Below, one piece after another: positions 44,291-57,700 of a stretch of DNA of 64,000 bases. The stretch is from positions 744,001 to 808,000 of the forward strand of contig WARS01001600.1 in NCBI GenBank assembly GCA_008933995.1, in the 5' to 3' direction. The position numbers were made by a program, and so were the translations under genes. Numbering within the stretch: the first letter of the stretch is position 1; each line of letters opens with the position of its first letter. The DNA is from Datnioides undecimradiatus (taxonomy: Eukaryota; Chordata; Actinopteri; Lobotiformes; Datnioididae). The notes below the pieces were generated by a model, which saw only the letters and a list, made by a program, of their open reading frames with translations, was not told the origin of the DNA and made no database searches.

Positions 44291-45715
44291 CAGCTTTGAG
44301 GGGCTCATCTTGATACAGATTTGTTGTATGAACACATCAGGCTGGGAAACGTACCAGAGTCTGCAGGTTTGGCACTGGTGCCACCGCTGCTGCCCTTACC
44401 CCAGCTGCCCCAGGTCCCTTTACCCCCTGGGGCAAGTAACTGATTGTTGAAGTCAAGAACGGGAGTCTGAAAGAGAGACTGCTGGTTAAAACCACACAAC
44501 CTGCAAACCTCAAAGGGATAATAACACGACTCTGATCTGTCTGATTCATCCATGGCGATGTGACATGAAACAAGTCTGTGGCGGGGGTGTGGTGGTTTGC
44601 TGTGAGTGGAAATGCAGAACACTCCACAGAGCTAACATCCCACTGATGAGCACCGACGTGTTTTTACAGACCAAAAGCCAAATCTCTGTCCTACCTTAGT
44701 GATTTTGCTAAGGCGAGACGTATCAATAGGTCGGTTCTTGGAGATGGGCACTGTATTCCAGCCCTCGTCCTGGGGAGGGGCTCCACGGCCTGGGGTGTGA
44801 GGACCCCCGCGACCGCCGGGACCTCCTCCACCCATCCGACCTCCGGGGCCGCCGCCCGACTCCTTCTTGGAGACGAGGGCTTGCTGCACCTTCATCTGCT
44901 CCCTGTGCTCCTCCAGTTCAGCCTCTTTGTGGATCTGGTCGATGGTCTTGGGACCCTGGTCGCCCCGCCGGGGAACCCAGTTGTTCTACGATGGGGTGGA
45001 GGGAGAGGTCGTGAGAGCAGAACCAAGGTTTGGATGTTCTGATGTTAGATGTTCTGCTGAAGTGTCAGATTAAACGCCTGCAGAGCTATTTTTCTGTCCA
45101 TATCAATTCTAATAATGCCATTTCATATTGTGACACAGTGAGTAAACTGCTCATGCTGACCTAACCGTGGGGGAACTGTAGGTATTCCTAATTTTGCCTG
45201 ATGACACATCAAATGCCTGTTCTAACAAGGTGTTTACGTGAGAGACTTGCACTCAAAGGGATCAAGAGATCCGTGTGGCTCTTTGGTCTTCCCTTAAGCC
45301 TTTGCCTAGAAAGGAAATAGTGTGTGTGTGTGTGTTTCACAGTTAAATTGGGCCAATGTGCTGACTGGGAGCAGCTGATTTTGGCTCGTAAAAACACTGA
45401 AGACAGCAGGTTTTGTAAGGCTGTGTGGGCGGGGCCGGAGCCTAACTACAGGACTGCAGCATTCCTTCAGAGGAAGAAGCTGCAACAGCACCACGACACG
45501 ATGGCTGCACGACACGCGTGTAGACAGCGTCTGACACGCACACAGGCCGTCGCATCAATGGAGACACATTACACATCACGTTAACATTAAGAGATGCTAC
45601 ACGCGATCATGCAGCGAGAAGGAAATGATCAAAACTTCAGTAAACAGGACGGTGCTGGATGATCAGCCAAGGGACATCCAGCCTTTGTGTTTCCAAGTAA
45701 AATGGTGCAAAGTAG

Positions 45716-45755
<40 letters not shown>

Positions 45756-48700
45756 GTGCGTAAGTGTGTTGTTTTTATGCTTTACCTGTCGAAGGTCCAG
45801 CACGTCCTGCAACATGAAGCGGATCCTGGAGGTGGTCTTCCGCTCCTTGATGATTTTCTCCATCTGATTGAAGTACTGGTCCATACGAGGCTGAGGAGCA
45901 CCACAGCAGTCTGATGAGTCTGACTCCTACACACGGTCCTCTTCAACTAACCGTGTGTGTGTGTGTGCGTGTGTGCGCGTGTGTGTGCGTGCACGCTGTA
46001 CCTTGGCCTTCTCAAAGTCCAGGTCTTTGCCGATGGTGGACAACAGTCGACACAGGCACTCCAGGGACTCCTCGTCATGGTTTTTGAGCAGCTTGACGAT
46101 GCAGTCGTGCATGATGACCTCTGTGAGCATTTTCAGCTTGAACAGCTCACCGATGAACTTGATGTTGCCCAGCGAGCGCCTCCTGGCCTTGTCTTTAGCC
46201 TCCTGTAGCTCCTCAATGAGCCGCTGCTTCTCCTCCTCCTGCCAGACAAACAATGGCTCGGTTAAGCGTTGCTGGGGAGAGAGTGAAACAGTTTGATTCA
46301 ACTCATTTTGGATGAGGCAGCGTTATACCTCCGAGGCAGCCTCCAGCTCTTTCTGTTTCTTCTCAAAGATCTCGTCGTCATCTTTGTCCTTTTCAAACTC
46401 CTTCTGGCAGCGATTTAGCAGCAGCTTGCGGAAATTCACAGTGACTCCCGGCTTATCTGTGGTTTGGACTTTAAGCTGAAAGGAGCAGAGGAAAGATACG
46501 TTAGAGGACGAGAGTGAAAAGATGTGGCTGTGAAGTTCCTTCATCCCGTCACCTGGATCAGTGGTGCGGAGACGTATCACTAATCTCTGCTGTCGTGTGT
46601 CTGCTGTGTTCTTTCAGCACTAAATTATAATACATTCTCCTTGTCTAATCACAGTCCTGGTTGAGTGGACTGATAAAGAGGCTGTGCTAAGATACAATAC
46701 TGTACAAAGACAGCGCTGGTAACCAGTCAGCCTTTCTATGATATAACTGCTGTTGATCAGTGCAATCAGCAGAGTGTTTCAGAGTTAGTCAGTCATTAAA
46801 GTGCCTGAGAGTCTGATGCTGTGCTCCGTTGTCCCAGCGTCACATCATCAGAAACAAATCATCTGCCAAACAGTCAGGAGCTGCTGGAGTCGCCGAGCCA
46901 CGAGCGAGCGAGTATCAACAACCACACACTTCCCACCACCAGCGTGGGGGCGGGATCTACGGCTGCGACACAGCACCAAACAAATCAGCAGTGTTAGCAG
47001 CGGAGGAGCCCACAGTCTCTGAGACGGGAGAGGGCACTTAAGGTCACGAGTGCAACCAAGAGCACTGTTGTTGTTTTCTTTTATATTTGTGGCTGTCAGC
47101 TGAGAGCTCTACTGCGCCCTTCTCAGACATCTTAGGAAGGAACTGCTGTGCAAAAGAACCTGGCTGCTCCGTTATACAATCCATTACACAACCACCAACA
47201 AGACCTGGGCTCTGCCCCAGCTACCTGCTGGATCTGATGACGACAACTTCATCCTCTACTCAAAATGAAGTTTAAACAGCGCACAGGTGCTTTGTGAGGC
47301 CAGGTTTGTGGGAAATGAAATGTTTTCGCTGAATATGTCCTTTAATATGTGTAACAACACCTACACCACAGTGTCCCAGAGTAAACACCGAGGCTCATTC
47401 AACACATGTCGCACGCGGCACCACTCACCCCCATAAGGCAGCGGCACATGTTGGCGTAGGCCACCGAGAAGTCTGGCTCGGAGATGGCCTTCTCGAAGGT
47501 AAGATCTATGACTCCTTTCAATCGCTCCTCAGTGTCAATAGTCAGTTCTGTCACTTGTTTCATGAGCTGTTGAAACTTCTGAGGGGTCAGTTTGTTGAGG
47601 ATGCTGCGGACCCGTTTAAACAGCTCCTGGGTCTTAATCTGCTCTGGGTCGTTCTCCTCGCTCTCTTCTGCCGCGCGGCTGCGGGTGACCTTCTTTGTCG
47701 AAGGTTTCCAAGCTTTCTCCGCCTTGTTCAGCTGCACGTCGTCACTCAGCGACATGCTGGTGATGATCTTCCTCGGCTCTTTCCTCTGGATCTGCTGAGA
47801 GCGACGTGCACCACCAACACCGATGCCCATTCCTGGAGGCTGAGAGGAGAGAGTAACAGGACGCATCTCATTAATGGGCGACGAACTGCAAGTGCAGAGC
47901 TCTTGAATCACATGAATTAATAAAACGTTAACTTACTGGTCCTCTGGTTCCTCCTCCCATGCCAGGCCTGCCGAGGTTGGCGAAGGAAGGCGTGAAGTCG
48001 GGGCCACAGTTCATTCCTGGCAGACGACTGGGGTCGAGCTGGCGCAGAGGAGTCTTGTTAGCCTGAAAAGACGGAGACATCAGCTGAAACTTGATCAAGC
48101 GGTTTTGTTTTTGTGTTGCCAGCCACAGGTACGTTATTTACAGGTGACCAAACACCAGCAAATATTACTCGGTATCATTCATAAGATGGGTTTTCCTGGA
48201 CAGGACAGGACTGCATTAACGCAGCCTGATTTAAACTTAAACTCAGGATATTCGCTTTACAAGCAGCGGTATCCTCAGAAGCTCGTACCTTGTCCAGGAC
48301 AACGTCGCTGATGGCTGGCAGACCCTCGGGCTTGTTCATGCTGGCTGAGATGAACTGGAAGCCCAGAAGAAACTCCCGGTCGTACTTCTTCTTCTCCTCT
48401 GGGTTGATTGGCTTCCATTGTTCTGAAACACAGACCGAAGCAGAACATGAGCAGGAAGTTCTGTCACTGAGGACTTTGGCAACATTTCCCAGTTACAGTT
48501 TCCCTCAGCATCAGCCCGGAGTGAAAGTAGGACAGAGTGTCAGTGCACAGTCGAGCTGCGCTGCAGAGTGCAGGACAGTAGGTGATCCTGGATCAGTATC
48601 ACCGTTTACAGTCGAGCTCATAATGTCCACAAGGTGGCAGATAGGCTGGCAAATGAATGAGAGGATAAATGAACAGTGTGATCTGAGTCATTTACAGACG

Positions 48701-51700
48701 GTATTCAAGGAGGGACAATCTTAAACAAAAAGGCAAAAGTATTAGACGTATTTATTCTGGACGCACAAGCCTCGTTTACTAGTGTTGCTGTTGTTGTTTA
48801 TATAATGTGAAAAGGGCAGACAGAGCGCCACGTGTCACCTGCAATCCAAAATTAAATATCACAGCTTCCTGTTCTAACTATCGATTTCCACAGAACACTC
48901 ATAAACTGGAGCAGAACGCCACTCCCTGGTTTTCAGCAAAGCAAACATACATGCAGTCAGCAGATACATTACTAACTCAGGAACGTTAGGTGAGATAAGA
49001 TCATTGTTCACACTGAATAACCAACAGGTGGCACAGAGAGGTATCAAGGTTCAGAGACCCACCCTCTTTGTACTGGTACTTCTTGTCAGTGGCGGTCGGC
49101 TCGGGAGGATCTGGCTGAATGTTCTCGGCGTCCAGCTTGTCCTCCTTGTCCTCCCAGGTCAGGTCTGCCTCTTCTGGGGCGGGAGAGGAAGCAGCAGGGG
49201 GCCGGGCCTCCGGTGCTGGGGCGGGCTCGGGCTCCGGTGGGGCCACTACCTGCTCCTGGTTCAAAGATGGAAGACGGGTTAGGACTGTGAGACAGCAACC
49301 GCAGAGATTTATGTATAAAATACTGAGCTAAAGTTTAAACCCGTCTCTGTCAGCGTCTCTGGGTTTGGACTAACTGAACTTGGTAAAACGGGCTGTGAAT
49401 GACTGCGTAGATGCACACACACCTCTTTAAAGGCGTCCAGGAGGTCTCCCACTGCCTCCTTTTTGTTCAGATCCTTCATCTTTCTCTTTTTCTTTGGCAC
49501 AGACACAGCAGCTACGGGACGCCAAACACAATCAGCGTCAGGGGAGAAAAACATTTCTGACAGCAGAGTTTCTATTAACGACGGAGGACGGAGATCAGAA
49601 TTCAAAGCCATTCAATATTTCAGCATGCTGTTACTAACTGACCTTGCATAGTAGTTTCTACAAGGGCGGGGGCAACCGTCTGGGGAGGAGGAGTGTCCTC
49701 CCGCTCCTCTGCTGCGGGAGGGGGAGGAGTGGGCACTGTTTCTGGAGCGCTGTCAGCTATGGAAACCGTCTCTGCTGGAGATGGCTTCTCTTCCTTGGCG
49801 GTGGACTGGGGGGGCACTGGGGTATCTTCCTTGACATCCAGGGTCACTGGAGGAACCGCGTCTTGGACCTCGGGCTCGGCGGGCGCGGCCTCTACGACTG
49901 GATCAGCAGGCATCTCCTGGACAGCAGGTGCAGGCTGTTCGACAGGTGCAGGTGCAGGTGCAGCCGGGACAGTCGGCGTGGGTCCTGCCTGAGCGGGTGC
50001 TGCCTGAGCGGGTGCTGCCTGAGCGGGCGCCGTCTGAGCGGGCGCCGTCTGAGCGGGCGCCGTCTGAGCGGGCGCCGTCTGAGCGGGCGCCGCCTGTGCG
50101 GGCGCGGTGAAGGTCTGTGTGACAGGCTCCTGGCTGATGTCGGGCTCAGCGATGGGGCTGTCGTCACGCTCAGCTGTGCTGACGGCGGGCATCTCGGGGT
50201 CTTGAGGTGCTGGCAGCGGCAGGCCGTTGGGGAGGCGGAGCTCCTCGGGCTGTGCAATAGGAGACTCCAGAGGGGCCTCCAGGTGACTGGGTGGCATCGT
50301 GACTGACAGCCTTTCTGGCTCCACCTCTGTGACACCGTTAGTGGTGGAGGGAGGTGCGAGGGGGGTGTCTGAAGAGGGAGCTGCCTCTTCTGACTTCACC
50401 TCCTCCTCTTTCACCACCTCCTCCTTCGCCTCTGTGGCTTTCTTGTCTGTTTTGTCTTGTGCAGCAGAGGTGGGGACAGGGTCGGGGAGGGGTGCCGGGT
50501 AGGCGGGCACCTCGGGCGCTGACTGGGAGGGTGGGGTAGGTACCCTGGGAGGTGCGGGAGCATCCATCACGTCTGCAACAGGAACACTTGCTTCAAGTGA
50601 GGAAATAGTGTCGAGAGGGGCGTCTGCTGTTTCTGATAGTAGCGGGGGTGAAGGGGGCTTAGTGTTCGTGTCAGAGGAGGTAGCCTCAGTGGGGATGGGG
50701 TCCCCCTTAGCAAGTTCAGGGGTCTTTGACAGAGGATGGGGCGTAGGTTTCCCTCTATCATCTGGAGGGTCAGAAGAAAACGCTGTTAGACATCTGAAAA
50801 TCATAACGGTTGGTTCATCAGCTCAGTTAAGTTTCCATGACTCGTGTGCTCCACCCTGCATCATCACATCATCATGAAAGCTCTTCATGGACACGACACA
50901 GACGCAGGACCACATTCACCAAACATCTACTGTGGCTTCAAACTGGTTGTACCTGGTTCTTATTTAGCAGAAAAAGAATATTATGTGACACTCTAAATAA
51001 GACTAAATAAGAACAGATTCCCTGTTTTCTGATGTGTGTGTATTGCAGCAGCTTTAACTCAAACTGCATTGAATTCCTCTCAAACAGCCCTCAATCAGCC
51101 CGCCTCTAATCAGGACGCTGACTCCAAGATTCATGGCAGGCGTCCTTTTGAAGGGATGTTCCCTGTGAGAAGAAACACCAACCAACTGTTCAGATGCCAG
51201 ATCGTCTGAGGATTGGACTGCAGTTCCTAGCTCCTGCAGATCACTTTGTCACAGTGCGTGCCCCTGCAGGCTGTAACCCGTAATGGCCTGAGATCTGACT
51301 GTTAAAGCGTGGAGGCTGACAAACTGCTGGCTCGTTACATTAACAAGGTTTATTCCCCTGTTAACCAATTACTGTGGTAAATACGCTCACTGGTGAAACA
51401 TGAGGTCATACATAGCAACGAGGTCAACCCCGACCGCTCTCCTATCTCAGTCAAACTCTTAGCACGTTGATGTTAAACCACCAGTTTGGAACATTTAGCG
51501 TCATGTTCATGCAGATGATGAATGCTGCTGCTCACATTGAATCTAGGACCAGTTAAAGGGAAGTAAAGCCTGGTGATGAGTCTGGAAATGCAAAGAGTTT
51601 CACTTTTGTTCTGTGTTTATCTTAAAGTAACTACATGTGCACAAACTACATATTAAATTAAATCATTAATGCAACACATATATCAAAACTGCTGATGAAC

Positions 51701-54700
51701 ACGCCCCCATACACCCATAAATATAGGAAAACTCAAACTGCATGTAATAAGCCGGTCATATTAGCAGGAGAAGTGAAAGTAAGTGAGGACACTGGACTGT
51801 GTGTCTTTGTGTAGCTGTGCTCACAGCTCTGTGCATGTGGCACTCACCTGGTCTGACCACGACTGGTGCAGCGGCGGCAGCAGCAGCTGGGGCGCTCTCA
51901 CCGTTGGCCTGGGCCACTGCTGCACTCTCTGTTCCAGATATGGCTGTCTGTTGCGAGACACACACACCGCATGGTAAGGCATGACCTTAGTGGTGAGGAC
52001 AGCACTCATTTTTTCATATAACCAGGGAGATATGGTTCATGTTTGAACATGTTCACTACATGAGCCTCACACTGTAAGTCTCAGTGGGTTTGACAGGTTG
52101 TATGTAGCGTGTATATGAGCGCTGGCTGTATGCAGCATTCCCCATAAAGCAGTAACATATGGACATCACAGGTGAGTAACCACCTATTTTAAAAGCATGT
52201 GACAAGCTTTAAAGCTTTTAAACTGAGGACTGCATGAACACTACACGGTCAGCTTGGTGCTGACACGCACTGGAAGCTCCTGGGTGATTAACACCCTAAT
52301 GATTTCAATCTACCCTGGTGTCTGAGTATCAGACCTGATTAGAGCAAACTCTCTGAATGTTAAGGAAATGTGCTTCAGTGCTTCTTCTCTTATCTTCTGC
52401 AGCATATCATACACTGGACTATTCTTTACGAAAGAGGCAGAGATAATGCTGACCCAGCACTCCAGCAGCAGCCTTGTGTAAGTGCAGTTGAGTTCTCAGG
52501 TTTATGTGACCTGTGGCTGCGAACTGTACGTGCTGTGCCTTCAAGAACTAAATGGGTAAAAACTGAAGTGTGACGGTGTGACAATCCTTGTTTTTGGTGT
52601 GGATCAGTGTTTTCAGCTCACCTGTGGTGGGGTTGGGGTAGAGCCGCTGCGGCCCCCTGACATAATCTCCTCCGTAATGTCTCGACCTCCTTGGTTAGGG
52701 TCTCTTATTCTGATCTGTGGAGCAGAGAGATGAGATCCACTGTCAGGGCGAGGACGCATACGATCACACCGTGTGAGGGACAACACTACTTTAACTGAAG
52801 AAGGGTAAGGAGCAAGGTAAAGGGTTAAAGTGTTTCAGGTTGAGTACAGCGGCATGTAAGGGAAGAGATGTCTTCCCATGATGCAACGCCTACAGTGGCC
52901 AGCCCTTTCTGCGCCCATGACTCGCTATCTGCCTCTGATTCAATGAAAGCTACATTTCTCACATTGTGCACAACGAGGCACGCCGAATCCAGAAAACTAA
53001 CCGCCATGCAAATTCCTCCGCTGTGCAGCTGAAAGCGCTGCGGCTTGTTAGTCAGCAGCGCGGCCGTCTGACTGAGCGAGAATCAGGTTAACCAGCTTTA
53101 GGGCAAAATGTCAAACAAATTCCACTGCTGGTTAAATTTGCTGTGTAAATGCCTGACTCTCACGGAGGCAGTCGACATAAAGCTTTCCTGTGCTCGCTCT
53201 CACACACACACACACACACGGGACTCTCAGCAGAGGAGGGAGTCAAAATCTGATCACTTACTCACAAGGGAGTGCCCATACGTTACAAACACATGCTTTC
53301 TATTCAGCACTCGTCTTCTCTCACTCACACTCCACATACTTACTCTAGGAAGTCAGGGCTGCCATGGAACTGCTCAATGCTACTGAATAAAGTGACGCAC
53401 ACAGTCAACGGACAAGGATTAAACTGCAAAACTTAACACTGAGCTCTTCAAATACTGCTGCTCTCCGGCCTACACTGGACTCCCACGGCAGCACTGTTCG
53501 CTTGTCGCTACTGACCTTTACCTGGTTCAATCCGTCAGCAAGTCCCCTCCCGGAGGATTACTAACCCTAGCGGGCCTCTCTCATCCTGGGGCTGGAGTAG
53601 CTGCTCCAGCGGACCCGGGGGTTGGACTTTACACCCCGCAGAGCAGAATGGTGGGTGGACGCAGCCGGAGCAGTTCCACCTCAGCTTAACTCACACACAT
53701 CCAGGTCGTGATAGAGGGCTACACGCCGGCAGAGCAGGACAGAGCAGGACAGAGCAGGGCAGGGCCTGACTGTCAGAGAGCTAGCTAGCAACTTGACTCT
53801 CTCTCCCTCATACGCTGAACAGAACAGGGAGGGGAAAAAAAGGATAAAGCGACTGGCCTTGTAAAGCTATGGTATTGGAATGCACAAGCCCGCCCACAGA
53901 GACTAACAGACAGTTAAAGGGGCCGGAGGGGCAGGGTAGGGGGTGTGGGAGGGTTTCCAGGGGGGAAAAAAAAGGTATCCTTATCAAATGAGCAGGAGTT
54001 AGCAGGAGAAACTCCCCCTTTTCCTCTTTCTCTCTGTCTGCTCGGTCATCCTGCACACTCGCGACTCACATTTTTTTCCAGGCTCACCCCTTCAGAGAGG
54101 AAACCAGCACAGGAGGAGGAGGAGCAGGAGGAGAAGGAGAAGGAGGAGAAGGAGGAGGGGGTGCCACAGCAGCAGAGGAAGGCTGGTTGGTTAGCCCTTC
54201 CGGCTCATAAGGGGGAGGAGATCGGTGGCCACGTGGAGCTGAGCTATGTGCTGACATGTCCTTCACCCCCTCCCCTCTAGATATTCTCTTTGACACAGTG
54301 AGAGGGAGGGAGAGCAGCCGAGCAGGAACGCAGAAAAGGGCCAATTTGTAAGGCTGCAACTTTTTCATGTCAGCAGATACTGGAAGAGCCAAAACTCGGT
54401 AAATAGAGACAATTAAAAAAACGGCAACCGCAGACCAGAAACACTTAAAGACTCCTATTAAAATCCAGAAGCTTCAAACACACACACACACACACAGCCT
54501 CCAGCTCTATGTACACTGTCCTGTAAACAGCCTGGCCACAGTAGCGCTTTGTGTCCTGCTGACATGTCTCTTACAAGGCACCAAACCTCTAGCTGCTCTC
54601 TCACAGTTCATCACTCCCCAAAAACCAAGAACTCGAACCTCGCGGCGAACGAAAAACGCTTTTAAATGCGATCTTGCGGTCGAAGCACCACGCTCTCGAG

Positions 54701-57700
54701 CAGATCTGTGCTGCGATTCCACCATTCTGTCTCGAGTTTCACTGTGGGAGTCTGACATTTTGTGCGAGCACGTGTGACAGAGACACTAAGTGGCCTTGAA
54801 GCCTGTCGTGTAGCACCGGCCGGGGCCCATGGGAATGGGCCAAAGTACACCCCAGGCACCCACGGCCTCTGATAAGCAGCCAAGTTCCCCAGTTAGAGGG
54901 ACCAGACATCATGCAAGCCCCTGCATTTAACGCAAAAGAGCGTTTTCCTGGTAAAACTGGTGACAGATTAACAGATTTACACTATGCTGGGCATCTATTC
55001 ATGGGGGTTTATTCAGAGAAACGCCAAATGATGTCAGCATATTTTTAAAAAAGCCAGCACTGGTTTGGGGAAGTTTAATCAGCTGAAGACAAACAGACAA
55101 ACTGATCCCATGAAGGAAAAAAAAAAAAAACTTTGCTCAGTCAGTCGGGCCAAAAATTAACCCCGAACACACACAAACTGTGGCAAAAGCTCTGAGCTGC
55201 AGCACGCAGACTGCTGAGCCGATCAGGAGGACAAAACCGGCAAATACAGCCACTGGATAAACATGTTCAAACAGCTCAGGTCTGTAGCTCGGCCTTCAGA
55301 TGATTCAGAGTGCACGCACCAGTTTTTCTCCAAGATAAATATCAAAAACAGAATCGGATCACGAAGGATGAGTGACTGTGATTGATGACCAAAGCAGCGT
55401 GTTGTGAAAACAGGTTGAAAACAACTGAACAGCGCAGACGACAGAATATACTTCATTCTAGCCGGACACGAGAGTCTCTGGGGAACGGGAAAATCATTTC
55501 TCAAATGGAGCTGACATCCCAGGAGTCTCTGAGGTAAAAACGATGATCACGCCAGAGGCACGAACCGGGGCCTCGGTTCACAGAGAGCTACCACATACCA
55601 GGCGAGTGCCATCTTACTGAGCACAGGAAACATTAGACATCCTGTAGAACCGGGGAACATGTCGCGCAGCAGCTTAGTCTTACAGCACACAGAGTTAAGG
55701 TCAGGCTCACCACTGCCTGTTTCAATCAGTAACCGCACTCTGTTTCAGGACTCAGGAGGGACTCTACAGTCATCTTCAGAGGGTCTGAAACAGCGGTGAC
55801 GAGCTGCAAACCACCAGGTCCTGCGGTGACTCATTTGTCAGGTTACAGCACTCACACGTCCTGCATTTGTACTATTTGGCAACTTAGTGGCTATAAACAG
55901 CTTTCAAATGAAACGGTGCAGCGTTACAGTGTGGCATCACTTTCAACAAACCAACAGACTCAGCTGTGTCTAACAGCTATTAACAACGGGCCAACACAGT
56001 GAATACCTGTAGGTGAGGCAGCAGTCGCCTGAGCACGAAGCAGCGCACACAGGTAACACTGATGGAAGGATTAAAATCAGTGCAGCAGAACCAGAGATAA
56101 ACTCCTTTTGTTTTATTAGCAAACAAAATCAGTCACCTGCATTACCCATAATGCAACTCAACCAATTTGGTCTGAAATTCAGCGGTGTTATGTTAAGCTG
56201 TGGCAGGCCCTTGTGGCCTTGAGCTGCCCCATCAGGAGTGGGCTGCAGAGGTCTGGTTAGCGCACTCCTCCCACACCTGCACGGCGTTTTCGCTGCAGTC
56301 TGATCAGACCTCTCACAGCTCGCCCTGGAGCCACAGAAGGTTCCACACAACTGTTTTATTTTTGTTTTGTTTTCCATATTGGCTGGAGTTTCCCCCGAGA
56401 CCTGTAAACACGCTGTGACGTGTCAACTCTGACTTCCGCTTTGAAAACCAAACGCGTTATTTTCAGGGTGAACTCTCAGTTTTACCTAACCGCTGTGAAC
56501 ACGGTGTGCCACCTTTAAAATCACAGGGCAAAGAAAACCAGCTGCAGCGGACGGCGCGTCACAGGAAGTTTACACCAAAAGTGCCGCACGCCAGCCTGAG
56601 GCCTGACAATTCAACTGAACCCTGGGAGACTCTTCAGGAACAGCTGTTCCAAAACACAATGACATATTTTGGTTACATTATTAAACTAACTGAACACTGC
56701 GTCCTCCACTAACGCGGCAGATTAAAGATTTATATCGTTTTAAGTTCTATTACATTGCAGATCTAGGACTAATCATTAACCTTTGGGACATTCCCTCCCA
56801 CGCATACCTGAGGCTGTCAGTGATCTCACACAGACTTCACGTGCTGTGTCTGGCCTGTAAACTCACAGATGTGTCCCGTATTTAAGTGCATTTTACTTAG
56901 AAATGACAGAATGGATGGTTCGTCTCTGATGCCTTCAGATTCTCTCTGCTGCTCTCTCTGCATTATTTACAGAAACCATCTTGAGCTGCGTTTGGAGTTG
57001 CTGATGCTATATTAAGAAGGGACACTTGATGATGCACTTTACCTAAACGTATCACCTTCGCTCCTTGCCGACTTCACTCAGGGTACAGTTGACAGATGTG
57101 TGAGACTGTTGTGTGCACCTGAACGCATCAATCTCTATAAAATCCATGTAATTAAAGCAAATATTGATACTTGGCTGTAAAACATGAATCACAGGAAGCT
57201 GGTGCGTTGGTTGGGGCTGGGCTTTTCTCATGAGTGGGAAACACGTAGTCAGGTGGAGTTAATGTAAAAGTATAGTGCCAGTTAAAGCAGGTGACCTACA
57301 CTGTTAACAGATCTTTTCCAAACAGGACTGATAGCAAAACTTTCCATTTTAGGTGAACTGGTCTGAAGTCTGTGTTTCTTTCCACCATGTCAGGTGATAT
57401 AAAGCCTCCTCTGTGTTTACCGGTGGTTCACTCTGCTAACAGTTTGTGGAGAGACTACACGTCATGAGGAGTTAATATGGAAACCCTGAGCCAGATACGC
57501 ATTCTCGATAAGGCACGGAAGGTCCAAGATGTTTTGAGTTCTGACTTTACCTGTTTGCGTTCCCGTTTGGTGGGGATGTGCTGGGGGGGCTGCGGCGGCG
57601 GTGGCTGCTGCTGAGGGGCAGGGTTCATGATGACGGGTGCCGGCTGCACCGGCGGGGTGAACTGAGGCTGGGCGGGGTAGTAGGCCCCTGCTGTGGATGG

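Noticed and set aside
49644..50306. 220-codon plus-strand ORF opposite the large eif4g1 exon
   Set aside because: It is a Gly/Arg/Ser/Cys shadow of the 15-bp repeat and the Pro/Ala-rich coding exon on the other strand.
54084..54392. Pro/Ser-rich minus-strand ORF
   Set aside because: It is the complement of a GGA-rich low-complexity tract, with no homology and no fitting exon phase for eif4g1.
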